Assembly: GCF_000473065.1 (NCBI RefSeq)
Contig: NZ_AXAZ01000031.1
Coordinates: 23,874-87,873, forward strand
Direction of reading: 5' to 3'
Length of the DNA stretch: 64,000 bases
Source of the DNA: Bradyrhizobium sp. WSM1743
Lineage (GTDB): Bacteria; Pseudomonadota; Alphaproteobacteria; Rhizobiales; Xanthobacteraceae
The position numbers were made by a program, and so were the translations under genes. Positions within the stretch are counted from its first letter, which is position 1. Each line of letters opens with the position of its first letter. The notes below the pieces were generated by a model. It saw only the letters and a program-made list of their open reading frames with translations, ran no database searches and was not told the origin of the DNA. Below are positions 1 to 9,205 of the stretch, in pieces.

Positions 1-1497
1 GCCATCCTGCACGCGGTGCTCTGGACCTTCATCCTGATCAATCTCAAGGCGGCGCAGGACGTTCACATGGACGTCGCAGAAGCCTATGGCTGGGGCCAGA
101 AATTCCTCTGGGGCTACGGCAAGCACCCGCCGCTGTCGGGCTGGGTGGCCGGCCTCTGGTTCAAGGTGTTCCCGGCGGCGGACTGGGCGACCTATGCGCT
201 CGCGATGGCGACGGTGAGCGTCGGCATGGTGATCTGCTGGTTCGTGAGCTTGCGCGTGGTGGATGCGCGGCGCGCGTTCCTGGCCGTGGTGATGATCGCA
301 CTCTACCCGATCTTCAATTTCAAGGGCTTCAAGTACAACCCGGACCTGCTCCAGCTCGTCACGTTGCCGCTCTTGGTGCTCGCTTATCTCAACGCATTCG
401 AGAAGCGAAGCTGGCAATCCGGAATCTTGCTCGGGCTTGCCGGTGCGCTGGCGCTGATGACCAAATATTGGGTGCTGACCATGATCGGCGCCATCGGCCT
501 TGCTGCGCTGATCCATCCCGACCGGTTGCGCTTCCTGTCGTCGCCGGCGCCGTGGGTGGCGATCGCGACGATGGTCGCGGCGATGATCCCGCACATCGTC
601 TGGCTGGCGGATGCGCATTTCGTGCCGTTGACCTATGCCGGCGACACCTACAGCCTCCAGGACAAAACCCAGGTGCACCAGCTCGTCGCCGGCTACGCGC
701 TGCATAATCTGGGCTTGCTGGCGTTGCCGGTGGCGATCGCGGCGCTGGCCATGGCGCTGGTGCGGCCTTGGGTCAAGCTGCTGCTGCGCGCGCCCTCGCG
801 CATCGTCACGCGCGCCTGGGCGCGCGGCGCCAATTCCGGCGTCAATGTCCCGCAGGCGTTGAACGTCTGGATCATCCAGGTCATCGTCGCGTTCGGGCCG
901 CCGCTCGGCGCGCTGGTGTTCAGCATCTACATGAAGACCGATTGGGGCATCTCGCTGTTCTTCCTGGTGCCGCTGGCGCTGGTCGCGATCCCGACCTTGC
1001 GCGTGCAGAGCACCGTGCTGTTCAACATCGCCGCGATCTGGCTCGTGCTCAGCGCCGCGACGCTCATAGCTTCGCCCTGGATCGCCGCGCGCGAGATGGC
1101 GGCCAATGCCGGCAACACCGCGACCTATGGCGCGCGCTCGGAGCTGGCGCGCGAGCTGACGCAGTCCTGGCACGCGCGCTTTGCCTCGCGCTGGGCCGTC
1201 GTCGTGGGGACGATGGAGACGATTCAGCCGATGGTGTTCTACAGCCCCGATCACCCCAGCCCGTTCACGCCGAACGAAGCCTGGGCCTCCGGGCTGACCT
1301 CGCTCGACGACGTCAAGAGATACGGCTTCATCGGCGTGTTCGATGCGACCGACGAACGCCTGCCCAAGTTCGAGAAATGGGTATCCGAGACCGCGCCGAA
1401 CGCCGAGCGCATGGTGATGACCACGCGGCGCTTCACCCACGGCAAGGCCGGCCCGGCAATGAGCTGGAACGTCTATATCGTGCCGCCGGGGAAGTGA
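1..1497 (+). CDS. Glycosyltransferase family 39 (PMT/ArnT-like) membrane protein, 5' end cut off
   Basis: The reading frame is open to the left edge of the window, so the true start lies upstream. At least 499 codons are present. The product is a polytopic membrane protein: many hydrophobic segments are separated by short loops, followed by a soluble C-terminal domain of about 130 residues. An acidic loop near the visible N-terminus (VHMDVAEAYGWGQ) and a nearby GKHPPLSGW segment match the first extracytoplasmic loop of GT39 / ArnT-like enzymes, which transfer sugars from polyprenyl-phosphate donors to lipid or protein acceptors. The acceptor cannot be read from the sequence. No partner gene is visible. 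Confidence is high for the family and low for the substrate. Confidence 0.82.
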   Translation, partial: AILHAVLWTFILINLKAAQDVHMDVAEAYGWGQKFLWGYGKHPPLSGWVAGLWFKVFPAADWATYALAMATVSVGMVICWFVSLRVVDARRAFLAVVMIALYPIFNFKGFKYNPDLLQLVTLPLLVLAYLNAFEKRSWQSGILLGLAGALALMTKYWVLTMIGAIGLAALIHPDRLRFLSSPAPWVAIATMVAAMIPHIVWLADAHFVPLTYAGDTYSLQDKTQVHQLVAGYALHNLGLLALPVAIAALAMALVRPWVKLLLRAPSRIVTRAWARGANSGVNVPQALNVWIIQVIVAFGPPLGALVFSIYMKTDWGISLFFLVPLALVAIPTLRVQSTVLFNIAAIWLVLSAATLIASPWIAAREMAANAGNTATYGARSELARELTQSWHARFASRWAVVVGTMETIQPMVFYSPDHPSPFTPNEAWASGLTSLDDVKRYGFIGVFDATDERLPKFEKWVSETAPNAERMVMTTRRFTHGKAGPAMSWNVYIVPPGK

Positions 1498-1499
1498 CC

Positions 1500-1566
1500 G
1501 AAGGTCATTCCGGGGCGATGCGCAGCATCGAACTCTGGTGCTGTCGCACCATCCCGGAATGACGTT
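1500..1566. repeat. Short palindromic intergenic repeat
   Basis: An 11-base arm GTCATTCCGGG at 1504-1514 is repeated as its exact reverse complement at 1553-1563, with further partial pairing inside. It lies between convergent genes (the glycosyltransferase and HPr). It may act as a bidirectional terminator or be one of the dispersed palindromes common in this genus. Confidence 0.6.
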
Positions 1567-1572
1567 GGGGGT

Positions 1573-1890
1573 CTAAACCCCTTCCTCGTTGAACTTGCTC
1601 TCGACGAGCTCGGTGATCGCCGCGAGCGCGGCTTCGGCGTCAGTACCTGCCGCCGCCACCGTGATCGTCGTGCCGGGACCCGCGGCGAGCATCATCAGGC
1701 CCATGATCGAGGTGCCGCCGACGGTCTCGCCGCCGCGTGTCACCCACACCTGCGCGTCGAAGCGCTCGACCGCCTGGACGAATTTCGCCGAGGCGCGCGC
1801 ATGCAGGCCGCGCTTGTTGATGATCAGAAGCTCCTTGGAGATCGCGCCCGCGGGCACGCCGGTCCCCGCTTGTGGCGCCTCGTCGCTCAT
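1573..1890 (-). CDS. ptsH: HPr-family phosphocarrier protein
   Basis: This 105-residue protein is an HPr, the phosphocarrier between enzyme I and EIIA-type proteins. The phosphorylatable histidine is His30 in KRGLHARASAK. A serine 31 residues further on (Ser61, in VGGTSIMG) occupies the regulatory-site position of Ser46 in Gram-positive HPr, which is the substrate of HPr kinase; hprK is encoded just upstream. The protein has about 15 extra N-terminal residues relative to short HPr forms. Its start codon overlaps the EIIA stop by four bases (ATGA), so the two are translationally coupled. No sugar permease is nearby, which fits the regulatory, non-transporting PTS of alphaproteobacteria. Confidence 0.93.
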   Translation of the reverse strand: MSDEAPQAGTGVPAGAISKELLIINKRGLHARASAKFVQAVERFDAQVWVTRGGETVGGTSIMGLMMLAAGPGTTITVAAAGTDAEAALAAITELVESKFNEEGV

Positions 1891-2288
1891 TTGCCGGCGA
1901 GCACGCGACTGGCGATGGTGACGTATTTGCGGCCTGCTTCCTGGGCCATCGCGATCGCGTCCGGCAGCGCCCGCTCCTCGCGCACCTTGGCGAGCTTCAC
2001 CAGCATGGGCAGGTTGATGCCCGCGAGCACTTCGACCTTGGGCCGGCTCATGCAGGATATTGCGAGGTTCGAGGGCGTGCCGCCGAACATGTCGGTGAGG
2101 ATCGCAACGCCGTCGCCGGAATCGACGCGGTTGACCGCCTCGATGATGTCGCTTCGGCAGAGATCGGAATCATCCTCGGCGCCGATCGTGATCGCTTCGA
2201 TTTGCTTTTGTGGACCCATGACATGTTCAAGCGCCGCCTTGAATTCGTCGGCAAGGCGCCCGTGGGTCACAAGTACTAGACCAATCAT
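1887..2288 (-). CDS. PTS EIIA component, mannose (EIIA-Man) type
   Basis: This 133-residue protein begins MIGLVLVTHGRLADEF; His9 in VTHG is the phosphorylation site of EIIA-Man-type domains. The start at 2288 is preferred over longer in-frame starts because GAGGAG sits seven bases before this ATG and the family normally begins directly with the first beta strand. No EIIB, EIIC or EIID gene is present, so the role is probably regulatory (phosphorelay from HPr) and not sugar uptake. It lies in the order chvI-chvG-hprK-EIIA-HPr and overlaps HPr by four bases. A gap of about 130 bases separates it from hprK. Confidence 0.92.
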   Translation of the reverse strand: MIGLVLVTHGRLADEFKAALEHVMGPQKQIEAITIGAEDDSDLCRSDIIEAVNRVDSGDGVAILTDMFGGTPSNLAISCMSRPKVEVLAGINLPMLVKLAKVREERALPDAIAMAQEAGRKYVTIASRVLAGK

Positions 2289-2421
2289 CGGAAAACTCCT
2301 CGCGGGCGCTTTTGGTGCACCGCACGAACGCGCCACTTTGACCATCCAGAGCCCCCGCGCAAGAGGGGATGTTGCGTATCTCCCTGAATATAGACGGATG
2401 GATAAGGGGAGCTGCGCCGGT

Positions 2422-2946
2422 CTATTCGGTCGCGATAGTGGGCTTCATATGGTTACCAATTCCCTTCAAACAATCGGCAGAAGGGTTAACGGAAGATGAA
2501 CTCTTGGTAGTGGTCAAGGCCGCAACAACCAGGGGGAGGGGCGAATAGTCGCGGGGGACCGGGATTCGCGGTATTTCGACACCAGAAATGCTGGTTTTCA
2601 GGGATTCGGCCGCAGGCAGGCGCTCCGCATCCGCCGCGTCCAGATCGACCACGAGGCCGACGGTCGCATGCTCCACGAACTCGCAGCAGCGGATCCCCAG
2701 GCCCCGGATCTCGATCAGGCCAGCCAATGTCGGCGCGGGGCGGACCTCAATTTCGTGGCCGACTGTCGCAAGATGGACACGGTCATCACCGACCAGAACG
2801 GCTCTTTCGACCACACCAGCGCGTCCTGCCATGATCAAATCAAAGGCAAGTCGCGACTTGCCGGAGCCGGATGGCCCACGGATCAGCACGGCAAAATTCC
2901 CGACCTTGACGGCGGAGGCGTGAACGCTGGGCTCGCCGTCGCTCAT
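2422..2946 (-). CDS. hprK: HPr kinase/phosphorylase, short alphaproteobacterial form
   Basis: At 174 residues this is only the C-terminal catalytic half of a typical HprK (about 310 residues in Firmicutes), as is usual in alphaproteobacteria. The Walker A loop GPSGSGKS is at residues 24-31. It is expected to phosphorylate and dephosphorylate the regulatory serine of HPr, encoded about 0.5 kb downstream, linking metabolite status to the PTS relay. The start overlaps the chvG stop by four bases, so sensor kinase and HprK are translationally coupled. The C-terminal 35 residues are less recognisable. Confidence 0.88.
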   Translation of the reverse strand: MSDGEPSVHASAVKVGNFAVLIRGPSGSGKSRLAFDLIMAGRAGVVERAVLVGDDRVHLATVGHEIEVRPAPTLAGLIEIRGLGIRCCEFVEHATVGLVVDLDAADAERLPAAESLKTSISGVEIPRIPVPRDYSPLPLVVAALTTTKSSSSVNPSADCLKGIGNHMKPTIATE

Positions 2947-4739
2947 AGCGCCGGCAGCCTCACCACGAAGCGCGCGCCGGAAACCGTCGGAGCGCCCTCG
3001 GCATCCAGCGGGCCAGGACGGTTCTCCGCCCAGATCCGCCCGCCATGGGCGTCGACGATCTGCTTGGAGATCGACAGGCCGAGGCCGGAGTTCTGGCCAA
3101 AGCCCTGATGCGGACGATCGGTGTAGAAGCGCTCGAAGATGCGCTCCAGCGCGTCGTCGCGAATGCCGGGGCCGTCGTCGTCGACCACGATCTCGATCTC
3201 GCCGCGCACGCGGCGGCAGGTGAGGCGCACCTTGCTGCCGGCTTCCGAGAACGATTGTGCATTGGAGAGCAGATTGGAAATCACTTGCCCGAGCCGAGAA
3301 TCGTGGCCCATCACCGAGAAAGTGTCGGTCGGGCCGCGGCCCTCGAAGCGCGTCTCGACCGCGACGTCGTGGCCGAGCTTGGTTTCATTGGCGACGGACG
3401 CCAGCGTCGTCAGCAGGCGGCGCAGGTCGACCGGGATCGCGTCCTGGCGCTGCAATTCGGCATCGAGACGGCTGGCATCGGAGATGTCGGAGATCAGCCG
3501 GTCGAGCCGCTTGACGTCGTGCTCGATCACCTCGAGCAGGCGCGCGCGGCTGTTCTCGTTGCGCGCCAGCGGCAGCGTCTCGACCGCCGAGCGCAGCGAG
3601 GTCAGCGGATTCTTCAATTCATGGGCGACGTCGGCGGCGAACATCTCGATCGCCTCGATGCGGCTGTAGAGCGCGCTGGTCATGTCGCGCAGCGCGCCGG
3701 AGAGATGGCCGATCTCGTCGCGGCGGCGGGTGAAATCGGGAATCTCGATGCGCGCCTTGATGCGGCGGCGGACGCGCTCGGCGCTGTCGGCGAGCCGGCG
3801 CACGGGCCCGGCGATCGTGCTCGCGAGCAAGAGCGACAGCATGATCATGACGGCGGCGGCGACGCCGCCGACCTTCAGGATGGCGAGGCGCTCGGCGGTG
3901 ACCATCTGGTCGATGTCGTCGCCCTGCGTCGACAGCATCAGGGCGCCGTGAATCGCGCGCGAGCGCAGCACGGGGACCGCGACCGACACGATCACCTCGC
4001 CGCGCGCATTGACCCGCACCATCGAGCGCTTCTGGCCCTGGAGCGCGTCGCCCACCTCCGCATAGCCATTGCCGTTCTCGGGCCCGAGCTCGCGATAGAG
4101 CGGCAGGTCGCCGCGGTTCAGCCAGGTGCGCACCGCGACCATGCCGCGCTCGACGATGCCAGGCTTCTCGGCCGGCGGCGGCAGGTCGTAGCGCAGCACG
4201 TTTTCGAGGTTGCGGCTGTCGAGCAGCAGGCTGCCGTTCGGATCGTAGATGCGGGCGCGCGTCTTGGTCGGGGAGATCAGCGTGCGCAGCACCGGCGCCA
4301 CGCGCTCCGGATTGATCGGGAAGTCCAGCGGCGAATACTCGTCCGAGCCACCATAGGTCTCGCCCGGCTTGAGGTCGAGCAGCCTGTCGGGATCGATGGT
4401 GATGGCGTTGGTCTGCACCGTGGCGGAGGCCGCGATCGCGCCGGCGATGATCTCGGCCTGGACCAGCAGGCTCTGTGCGCGCGCGTCGATCAGGCCGGCG
4501 CGGAATTGCGACAGGTACAGGATGCTCGCGACCAGCGCGACGAGGCCGGCGAGGTTGAGCGAGACGATGCGGCGGGTCAGGCTCGAGAAGGACAGCGCAA
4601 AGAAGAACTGGCCGGCGCGTTTCAGCCAGTTCAGCGGTCGCCAGCCCTGCGGCTTATCATCAGTGACGTGCTCCGGAACGCCGGTGGATGCGACATCCCC
4701 GGCGCTCTGGTTTGGGTCAGGCTGCGTTCGGTCAAGCAA
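2943..4739 (-). CDS. chvG: Sensor histidine kinase ChvG/ExoS type
   Basis: This 598-residue inner-membrane sensor kinase has a cytoplasmic N-terminal stretch, a first transmembrane segment near residue 55-75, a periplasmic sensor domain of about 200 residues, a second membrane segment near 290, a HAMP linker, a HisKA domain with the phospho-acceptor His373 (DVAHELKNPLTSL) and an HATPase domain with DDGPGI and GLGLSI boxes. Order and domain plan match ChvG/ExoS, which senses acid and envelope stress and phosphorylates ChvI in rhizobia. The response regulator gene is immediately upstream (115-base gap) and hprK overlaps its 3' end. Confidence 0.93.
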   Translation of the reverse strand: MLDRTQPDPNQSAGDVASTGVPEHVTDDKPQGWRPLNWLKRAGQFFFALSFSSLTRRIVSLNLAGLVALVASILYLSQFRAGLIDARAQSLLVQAEIIAGAIAASATVQTNAITIDPDRLLDLKPGETYGGSDEYSPLDFPINPERVAPVLRTLISPTKTRARIYDPNGSLLLDSRNLENVLRYDLPPPAEKPGIVERGMVAVRTWLNRGDLPLYRELGPENGNGYAEVGDALQGQKRSMVRVNARGEVIVSVAVPVLRSRAIHGALMLSTQGDDIDQMVTAERLAILKVGGVAAAVMIMLSLLLASTIAGPVRRLADSAERVRRRIKARIEIPDFTRRRDEIGHLSGALRDMTSALYSRIEAIEMFAADVAHELKNPLTSLRSAVETLPLARNENSRARLLEVIEHDVKRLDRLISDISDASRLDAELQRQDAIPVDLRRLLTTLASVANETKLGHDVAVETRFEGRGPTDTFSVMGHDSRLGQVISNLLSNAQSFSEAGSKVRLTCRRVRGEIEIVVDDDGPGIRDDALERIFERFYTDRPHQGFGQNSGLGLSISKQIVDAHGGRIWAENRPGPLDAEGAPTVSGARFVVRLPAL

Positions 4740-4854
4740 TGCTTACGCCCGCGTTAGGACAGCTCGTGCGAAGGTCCCGCATCCTAGAGCGATCCTGGTT
4801 CCGATGGAACGAGAACCGGAGATGCTCTCGTCGTCGTAGAGGGCGCCCGCCGCC

Positions 4855-5556
4855 TCAGGCTTCCTTGAAACGGTAGCCGACGCCGTAAAGCGTCTCGATC
4901 ATCTCGAACTCGTTGTCGACCACCTTGAACTTCTTGCGCAGCCGCTTGATGTGGCTGTCGATGGTGCGGTCGTCGACATAGACCTGGTCGTCATAGGCGG
5001 CGTCCATCAGTGCGTTGCGGCTCTTCACCACGCCCGGCCGGGTCGCGAGCGCCTGCAGGATCAGGAATTCGGTGACGGTCAGCGTCACCGGCTCGTTCTT
5101 CCAGGTGCAGGTGTGGCGTTCCGGATCCATGCGCAACAGGCCGCGGTCGAGCGCCTTGGCGTCGTTCTCCTTCGGCGCAACCGTCGGGTCCTTCGGCGCC
5201 GAGCGGCGCAGCACCGCCTTGACGCGCTCGACCAGCAGGCGCTGCGAGAACGGTTTGCGGATGAAGTCGTCGGCGCCCATCTTGAGGCCGAACAGCTCGT
5301 CGATCTCTTCGTCCTTGGAGGTGAGGAAGATCACCGGCAGGTCGGATTTCTGCCTGAGACGACGCAGCGTCTCCATGCCGTCCATGCGCGGCATCTTGAT
5401 GTCGAGGATGGCAAGATCGGGCTGGGTGGTGCGGAAACCGTCGAGCGCGGAGGCGCCGTCGGTGTAAGTCATGATGCGGTAGCCTTCGGCTTCCAGCGCG
5501 ATCGAGACGGATGTGAGAATGTTGCGGTCGTCGTCGACCAAAGCGATTGTGGGCAT
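4855..5556 (-). CDS. chvI: Response regulator ChvI (OmpR/PhoB family)
   Basis: This 233-residue regulator has an N-terminal receiver domain with acidic residues 8-10 (VDDD), phospho-acceptor Asp52 (ILDIKMP) and the conserved lysine in FIRKPFS, followed by a winged-helix DNA-binding domain ending GVGYRF. The start at 5556 is chosen because the protein then begins MPTIALVDDD, as in ChvI proteins, and GAGAGG precedes it; the frame extends 18 codons further upstream. It heads the run chvI-chvG-hprK-EIIA-HPr on the minus strand. In rhizobia this regulator controls exopolysaccharide, motility and acid responses and is often essential. Confidence 0.93.
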   Translation of the reverse strand: MPTIALVDDDRNILTSVSIALEAEGYRIMTYTDGASALDGFRTTQPDLAILDIKMPRMDGMETLRRLRQKSDLPVIFLTSKDEEIDELFGLKMGADDFIRKPFSQRLLVERVKAVLRRSAPKDPTVAPKENDAKALDRGLLRMDPERHTCTWKNEPVTLTVTEFLILQALATRPGVVKSRNALMDAAYDDQVYVDDRTIDSHIKRLRKKFKVVDNEFEMIETLYGVGYRFKEA

Positions 5557-5771
5557 GAGCCTCTCTGCTTTCTGCTTTCCGTTTGGGTCGTGGCTTGAAA
5601 CGGCGAGCAATCAGTGATGCGCCGCATACATGGGTGCCGAACTCGGCATTCGAACCTTGTCACCGAGCAATGCAAGCTGGGCTGAAGTGTGACCAAGTTC
5701 CACGAAACACGGCAGATTCGCCGCATCTCGACCCATAACCGGGCCCCCGTTTACCCGAAACAAGGCCCCCC

Positions 5772-6548
5772 ATGCAACCACCTGACCCGAGAAAGCCGAT
5801 GCAACCGACCCCCGATTTCGACCCCGGAAAGCTCGCCAAATCGCTGCTGCGACGGTCCCGGCAGGGCGCCCTGGCGACGCTGATGGCCGGCAGCGGCGAT
5901 CCCTATTGTTCCCTGGTCAATCTAGCCAGCCACCCCGATGGCTCGCCGATCCTTCTGATCTCGCGTCTCGCCGTGCACACCCGGAACATCCTTGCGGACA
6001 GCCGGGTCTCGCTGATGCTGGACGAGCGTGCGGCCGGCGATCCCCTGGAAGGCGCCCGGATCATGCTGTCAGGTCGGGCGGAAGAGGCCGCTGCGGACAA
6101 GGATCTGCTCCAGCGACGGTATCTCAGTGCCCATCCGTCGGCAGACGGCTTTGTTTCCTTTAAGGATTTCTCTTTCTTCCGGATCCGGCCCACGGGAACC
6201 CATCTGGTCGCGGGTTTCGGCCGGATCGTCGATCTCAAGCCTGAGCAATTCCTGACGGACCTCACCGGTGCCGAGGACCTGCTGGCCGCGGAAGAGGGCG
6301 CCGTCGCGCACATGAACGCCGACCATCGCGATGCCATGAACCTCTATGCCACAAAGCTCCTCAGCGCCGCCGCGGGCGACTGGCGCTGCACCGGCTGTGA
6401 CCCGGAAGGCCTCGACATGCAGGACGGCCAAACCACGCTGCGGCTGGACTTCCCGGAGCGGGTGACGGATGGCCCGTCGCTGCGCAAGATGCTGGTTCGC
6501 CTCGCTGGCGAAGCGCGCATGAAGGTGGACCAGGGCGCAACGCCTTGA
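5772..6548 (+). CDS. HugZ-like pyridoxamine 5'-phosphate oxidase-fold protein with DUF2470 domain
   Basis: This 258-residue protein has a split-barrel flavin/heme-binding domain (about residues 20-165) followed by a C-terminal DUF2470-type domain containing the characteristic HMNADHRDAMNLYA motif. The combination is that of HugZ/HutZ-like heme-utilisation proteins, though many members have no proven heme activity and no heme-uptake genes are nearby. A second in-frame ATG lies nine codons downstream (5799) and could be the real start. It is transcribed in the same direction as the TPR-CHAT gene 62 bases downstream. Confidence 0.82.
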   Translation: MQPPDPRKPMQPTPDFDPGKLAKSLLRRSRQGALATLMAGSGDPYCSLVNLASHPDGSPILLISRLAVHTRNILADSRVSLMLDERAAGDPLEGARIMLSGRAEEAAADKDLLQRRYLSAHPSADGFVSFKDFSFFRIRPTGTHLVAGFGRIVDLKPEQFLTDLTGAEDLLAAEEGAVAHMNADHRDAMNLYATKLLSAAAGDWRCTGCDPEGLDMQDGQTTLRLDFPERVTDGPSLRKMLVRLAGEARMKVDQGATP

Positions 6549-6610
6549 ACGCCGCCGCCCGTCCCTGCGACCCAGATCGTAACCGGTCCGGGTTGGCAGC
6601 GAGAGGGTTC

Positions 6611-9205
6611 ATGACGCATCGTCGTTTGGCATTGGCCGCAGGTCTGGCACTCGCGATCACCACGTCATTTGCGCCGCCTGCTCTCGCCCAGAAGGCCAGT
6701 CCCGCCGCACAGGGCGCGCGGATCAACGCGCTCATGAGCGCCGGCAAATATGCCGAAGCACTTCCGCTCGCGCAGGCGATGGTTACGAGCCTGGAGAAGG
6801 GCAACGACGGTCGCGAACTGTCCGCCGCGCTCAACAATCTCGGCCAGGTCCATGCCGGCCAGGGCCGCGACGATCTCGCCGAGCCGATCTACAAGCGGGC
6901 CATCGCGCTGTTGGAAAAATCCCTCGGCCTCGACACCGCCTTGATCGCGCCGGAGCTGACCAATCTCGCCGCGCTGTATCAGCGGCAGGGCCGCTTCACT
7001 GAAGCCGAGCCGCTGTTCAAGCGCGCGCTGACCGTCAGCGAAAGGAGCCTGTCGCGCGAGCACCCCGATGTCGGCCGGGCCCTCAACAATCTCGCCACGC
7101 TCTATGTGAAGCAGGAGCGCTTTGCCGATGCCGAGCCGCTGTTCCAGCGGGCGCTCGCGATCTATCAGAAGGCAGCAGGCCCTGAGCATCCCGCCGTTGC
7201 GACCGTCCTGAACAACATCGGTCAGGTCGATCGCGACCTCAATCGCGACGCCGATGCCGAAGCTCCGATCAAGCGCTCGCTCGCAATCCGTGAAAAGGTG
7301 CTGGGGCCGGAACACCCCGACGTCGCGCGCTCGCTCAACAATCTCGCCGGGCTCTATCAGCACCAGCAGCGCGATGCCGAGGCCGAACCGCTCTATCGCC
7401 GCGCGCTGGCGATCCGCGAGCGTGCCCTCGGACCGGATCATCCCGATGTCGCGACGTCGACGAGCAATCTCGCCCAATTCCTGCAGGCGACGGGACGGAC
7501 TGCGGACGCTTTGCCATTCGCGCAGAAGACGCTCGCCGCCAATCGTGCGCAGCTGCGTGTCGTGCTGCCGATCCTGTTCGCCGCGGGGCAGCAATCGCTG
7601 CTGGCAAGCGACAAGGCACTCGATGACGCGCTCGGTGCGATCCAGCGCGGCACGCAGTCTTCTGCCGCTTCTGCCGTGAACAAGCTCGCGGTGCGGCTCG
7701 CCGCCGGCAGCGACCGGCTCGCCGAGCTCGTGCGCAAGGATCAGGATCTCGCGGCCGAGTCCGAAGCGCTCGACAAGGCGATCATCGCTGCGGTGTCGAA
7801 GCAGTCCGCCCAGCGCGACGTCGCGGCCGAGCAGCGCAGCCGCGCGCGGATCGCGGCGATCGCGAGTGCGCGCAACGGATTGCAGAAGACGCTCGCGGTC
7901 GAGTTTCCCGACTATTCCTCGCTCTCCAACCCGCTGCCGCTGACGGTGAAGGACATCCAGCCGCTGCTCTCGGCCGACGAGGCGATGGTGATCTATTCCG
8001 TCGTCGACAAGCAGAGCTATGTCATCGCGATCACGCGCGAGGGCGTCGACTGGAAGGAAATCTCTCTCGGAGCGGACGCGCTGGCGCAAAAGGTGTCCGC
8101 CTTCCGCAAGGGACTCGATGTCGGCAAGGCGCGCGATGCCTCCGGCAAATCGGGCCTGTTCGATCTTGCGCTTGCGAGCGAGCTCTATGTCGCGCTGCTC
8201 GGCCCGGTCGAGGCCTTGACGAAGGACAAGCGCAACCTGCTGGTCGTGCCGTCGGCGGCGCTGACCGCATTGCCGTTTCATCTGCTGGTCACAGAGAAGC
8301 CGCAGGCTGCGATCCCGGACCGGCTCGAGGGCTATCGCGACGCCGCCTGGCTGCCGCGGCGTCAGGCCGTCTCGGTGCTGCCGTCGGTGATCAGCCTGAA
8401 ATCGCTGCGCGCCTTTGCCCGCAGGGACCAAGACGTCAAGCCGATGACCGGTTTCGGCGATCCCGTGTTCAACCCTGCAGCCGAAGGACCTGCCGACCGG
8501 CGCGTCGCGAGCGGCAAGATCGCCACGCGCAACATCGCGACGATTGCCTATGCCGACTTCTGGCGCGGCGCAGGTGTCGATCGCGCGCGCCTGGCGCAGG
8601 CGTTGCCGCAACTGCCCGATACCGCCGATGAGCTGAACGCAGTGGCAAGGAACGTCGGCGCCACTGATGCCGATATCCATCTCGGACGCGATGCCAGCGA
8701 AACGACGCTCAAGCGTGCAGCGCTTGCCCAATACGGCATCATCTACTTTGCCACCCACGGCCTCGTTGCCGGCGACGTCAAGGGACTGGGTGAACCCTCG
8801 CTTGCGCTCTCCATTCCCGACCAGCCATCGGAGCTCGACGACGGTCTTCTGACCGCGAGCGAGGTGGCTCAGCTCAAGCTCAACGCCGATTGGGTGGTAC
8901 TGTCCGCCTGCAACACCATCGCCGGCGACAAGCCCGGCGCCGAGGCGCTGTCGGGACTGGCGCGCTCGTTCTTCTATGCCGGTGCCCGCGCGCTGCTGGT
9001 TTCGCATTGGGCCGTGGATTCGGAAGCTGCGACCCGCCTGACCACATCGACGTTCGAGCTGCTCAAGAACGAGCCGAAGATCGGTCGTGCCGAAGCCTTG
9101 CGCCGCGCGATGTTAACCTATCTCGACGACGCCTCGTCACCGCGCAATGCTTATCCCGCGATGTGGGGACCGTTCGCGCTGATCGGCGAGGGCGAGGTAC
9201 AATAG
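6611..9205 (+). CDS. Secreted TPR-CHAT protein (caspase-like CHAT protease domain)
   Basis: This 864-residue protein has an N-terminal signal peptide (cleavage near PPALAQ), about six tandem 42-residue tetratricopeptide repeats of the kinesin-light-chain/TPR_12 kind (recurring core NLAxLYxxQxR, EAEPL, RALxI, GPEHPDVA), a helical linker, and a C-terminal CHAT domain. The CHAT catalytic dyad appears intact: His716 in FATHG and Cys767 in LSACNT. The start at 6611 is chosen because GAGAGGG precedes it and it begins the signal peptide. CHAT domains belong to the caspase/separase clan of cysteine proteases. The signal peptide places this one in the periplasm or outside, unlike the cytoplasmic TPR-CHAT proteins tied to defence. 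Its substrate is unknown. Confidence 0.9.
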   Translation: MTHRRLALAAGLALAITTSFAPPALAQKASPAAQGARINALMSAGKYAEALPLAQAMVTSLEKGNDGRELSAALNNLGQVHAGQGRDDLAEPIYKRAIALLEKSLGLDTALIAPELTNLAALYQRQGRFTEAEPLFKRALTVSERSLSREHPDVGRALNNLATLYVKQERFADAEPLFQRALAIYQKAAGPEHPAVATVLNNIGQVDRDLNRDADAEAPIKRSLAIREKVLGPEHPDVARSLNNLAGLYQHQQRDAEAEPLYRRALAIRERALGPDHPDVATSTSNLAQFLQATGRTADALPFAQKTLAANRAQLRVVLPILFAAGQQSLLASDKALDDALGAIQRGTQSSAASAVNKLAVRLAAGSDRLAELVRKDQDLAAESEALDKAIIAAVSKQSAQRDVAAEQRSRARIAAIASARNGLQKTLAVEFPDYSSLSNPLPLTVKDIQPLLSADEAMVIYSVVDKQSYVIAITREGVDWKEISLGADALAQKVSAFRKGLDVGKARDASGKSGLFDLALASELYVALLGPVEALTKDKRNLLVVPSAALTALPFHLLVTEKPQAAIPDRLEGYRDAAWLPRRQAVSVLPSVISLKSLRAFARRDQDVKPMTGFGDPVFNPAAEGPADRRVASGKIATRNIATIAYADFWRGAGVDRARLAQALPQLPDTADELNAVARNVGATDADIHLGRDASETTLKRAALAQYGIIYFATHGLVAGDVKGLGEPSLALSIPDQPSELDDGLLTASEVAQLKLNADWVVLSACNTIAGDKPGAEALSGLARSFFYAGARALLVSHWAVDSEAATRLTTSTFELLKNEPKIGRAEALRRAMLTYLDDASSPRNAYPAMWGPFALIGEGEVQ

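Noticed and set aside
3045..4757. A 570-codon plus-strand frame opposite chvG
   Set aside because: Antisense shadow of a well-supported histidine kinase; composition (Arg, Ala, Asp rich) is typical of such shadows.
6665..9007. A 780-codon minus-strand frame opposite the TPR-CHAT gene
   Set aside because: It mirrors the tandem TPR repeats in antisense and has no ribosome binding site or recognisable domain.
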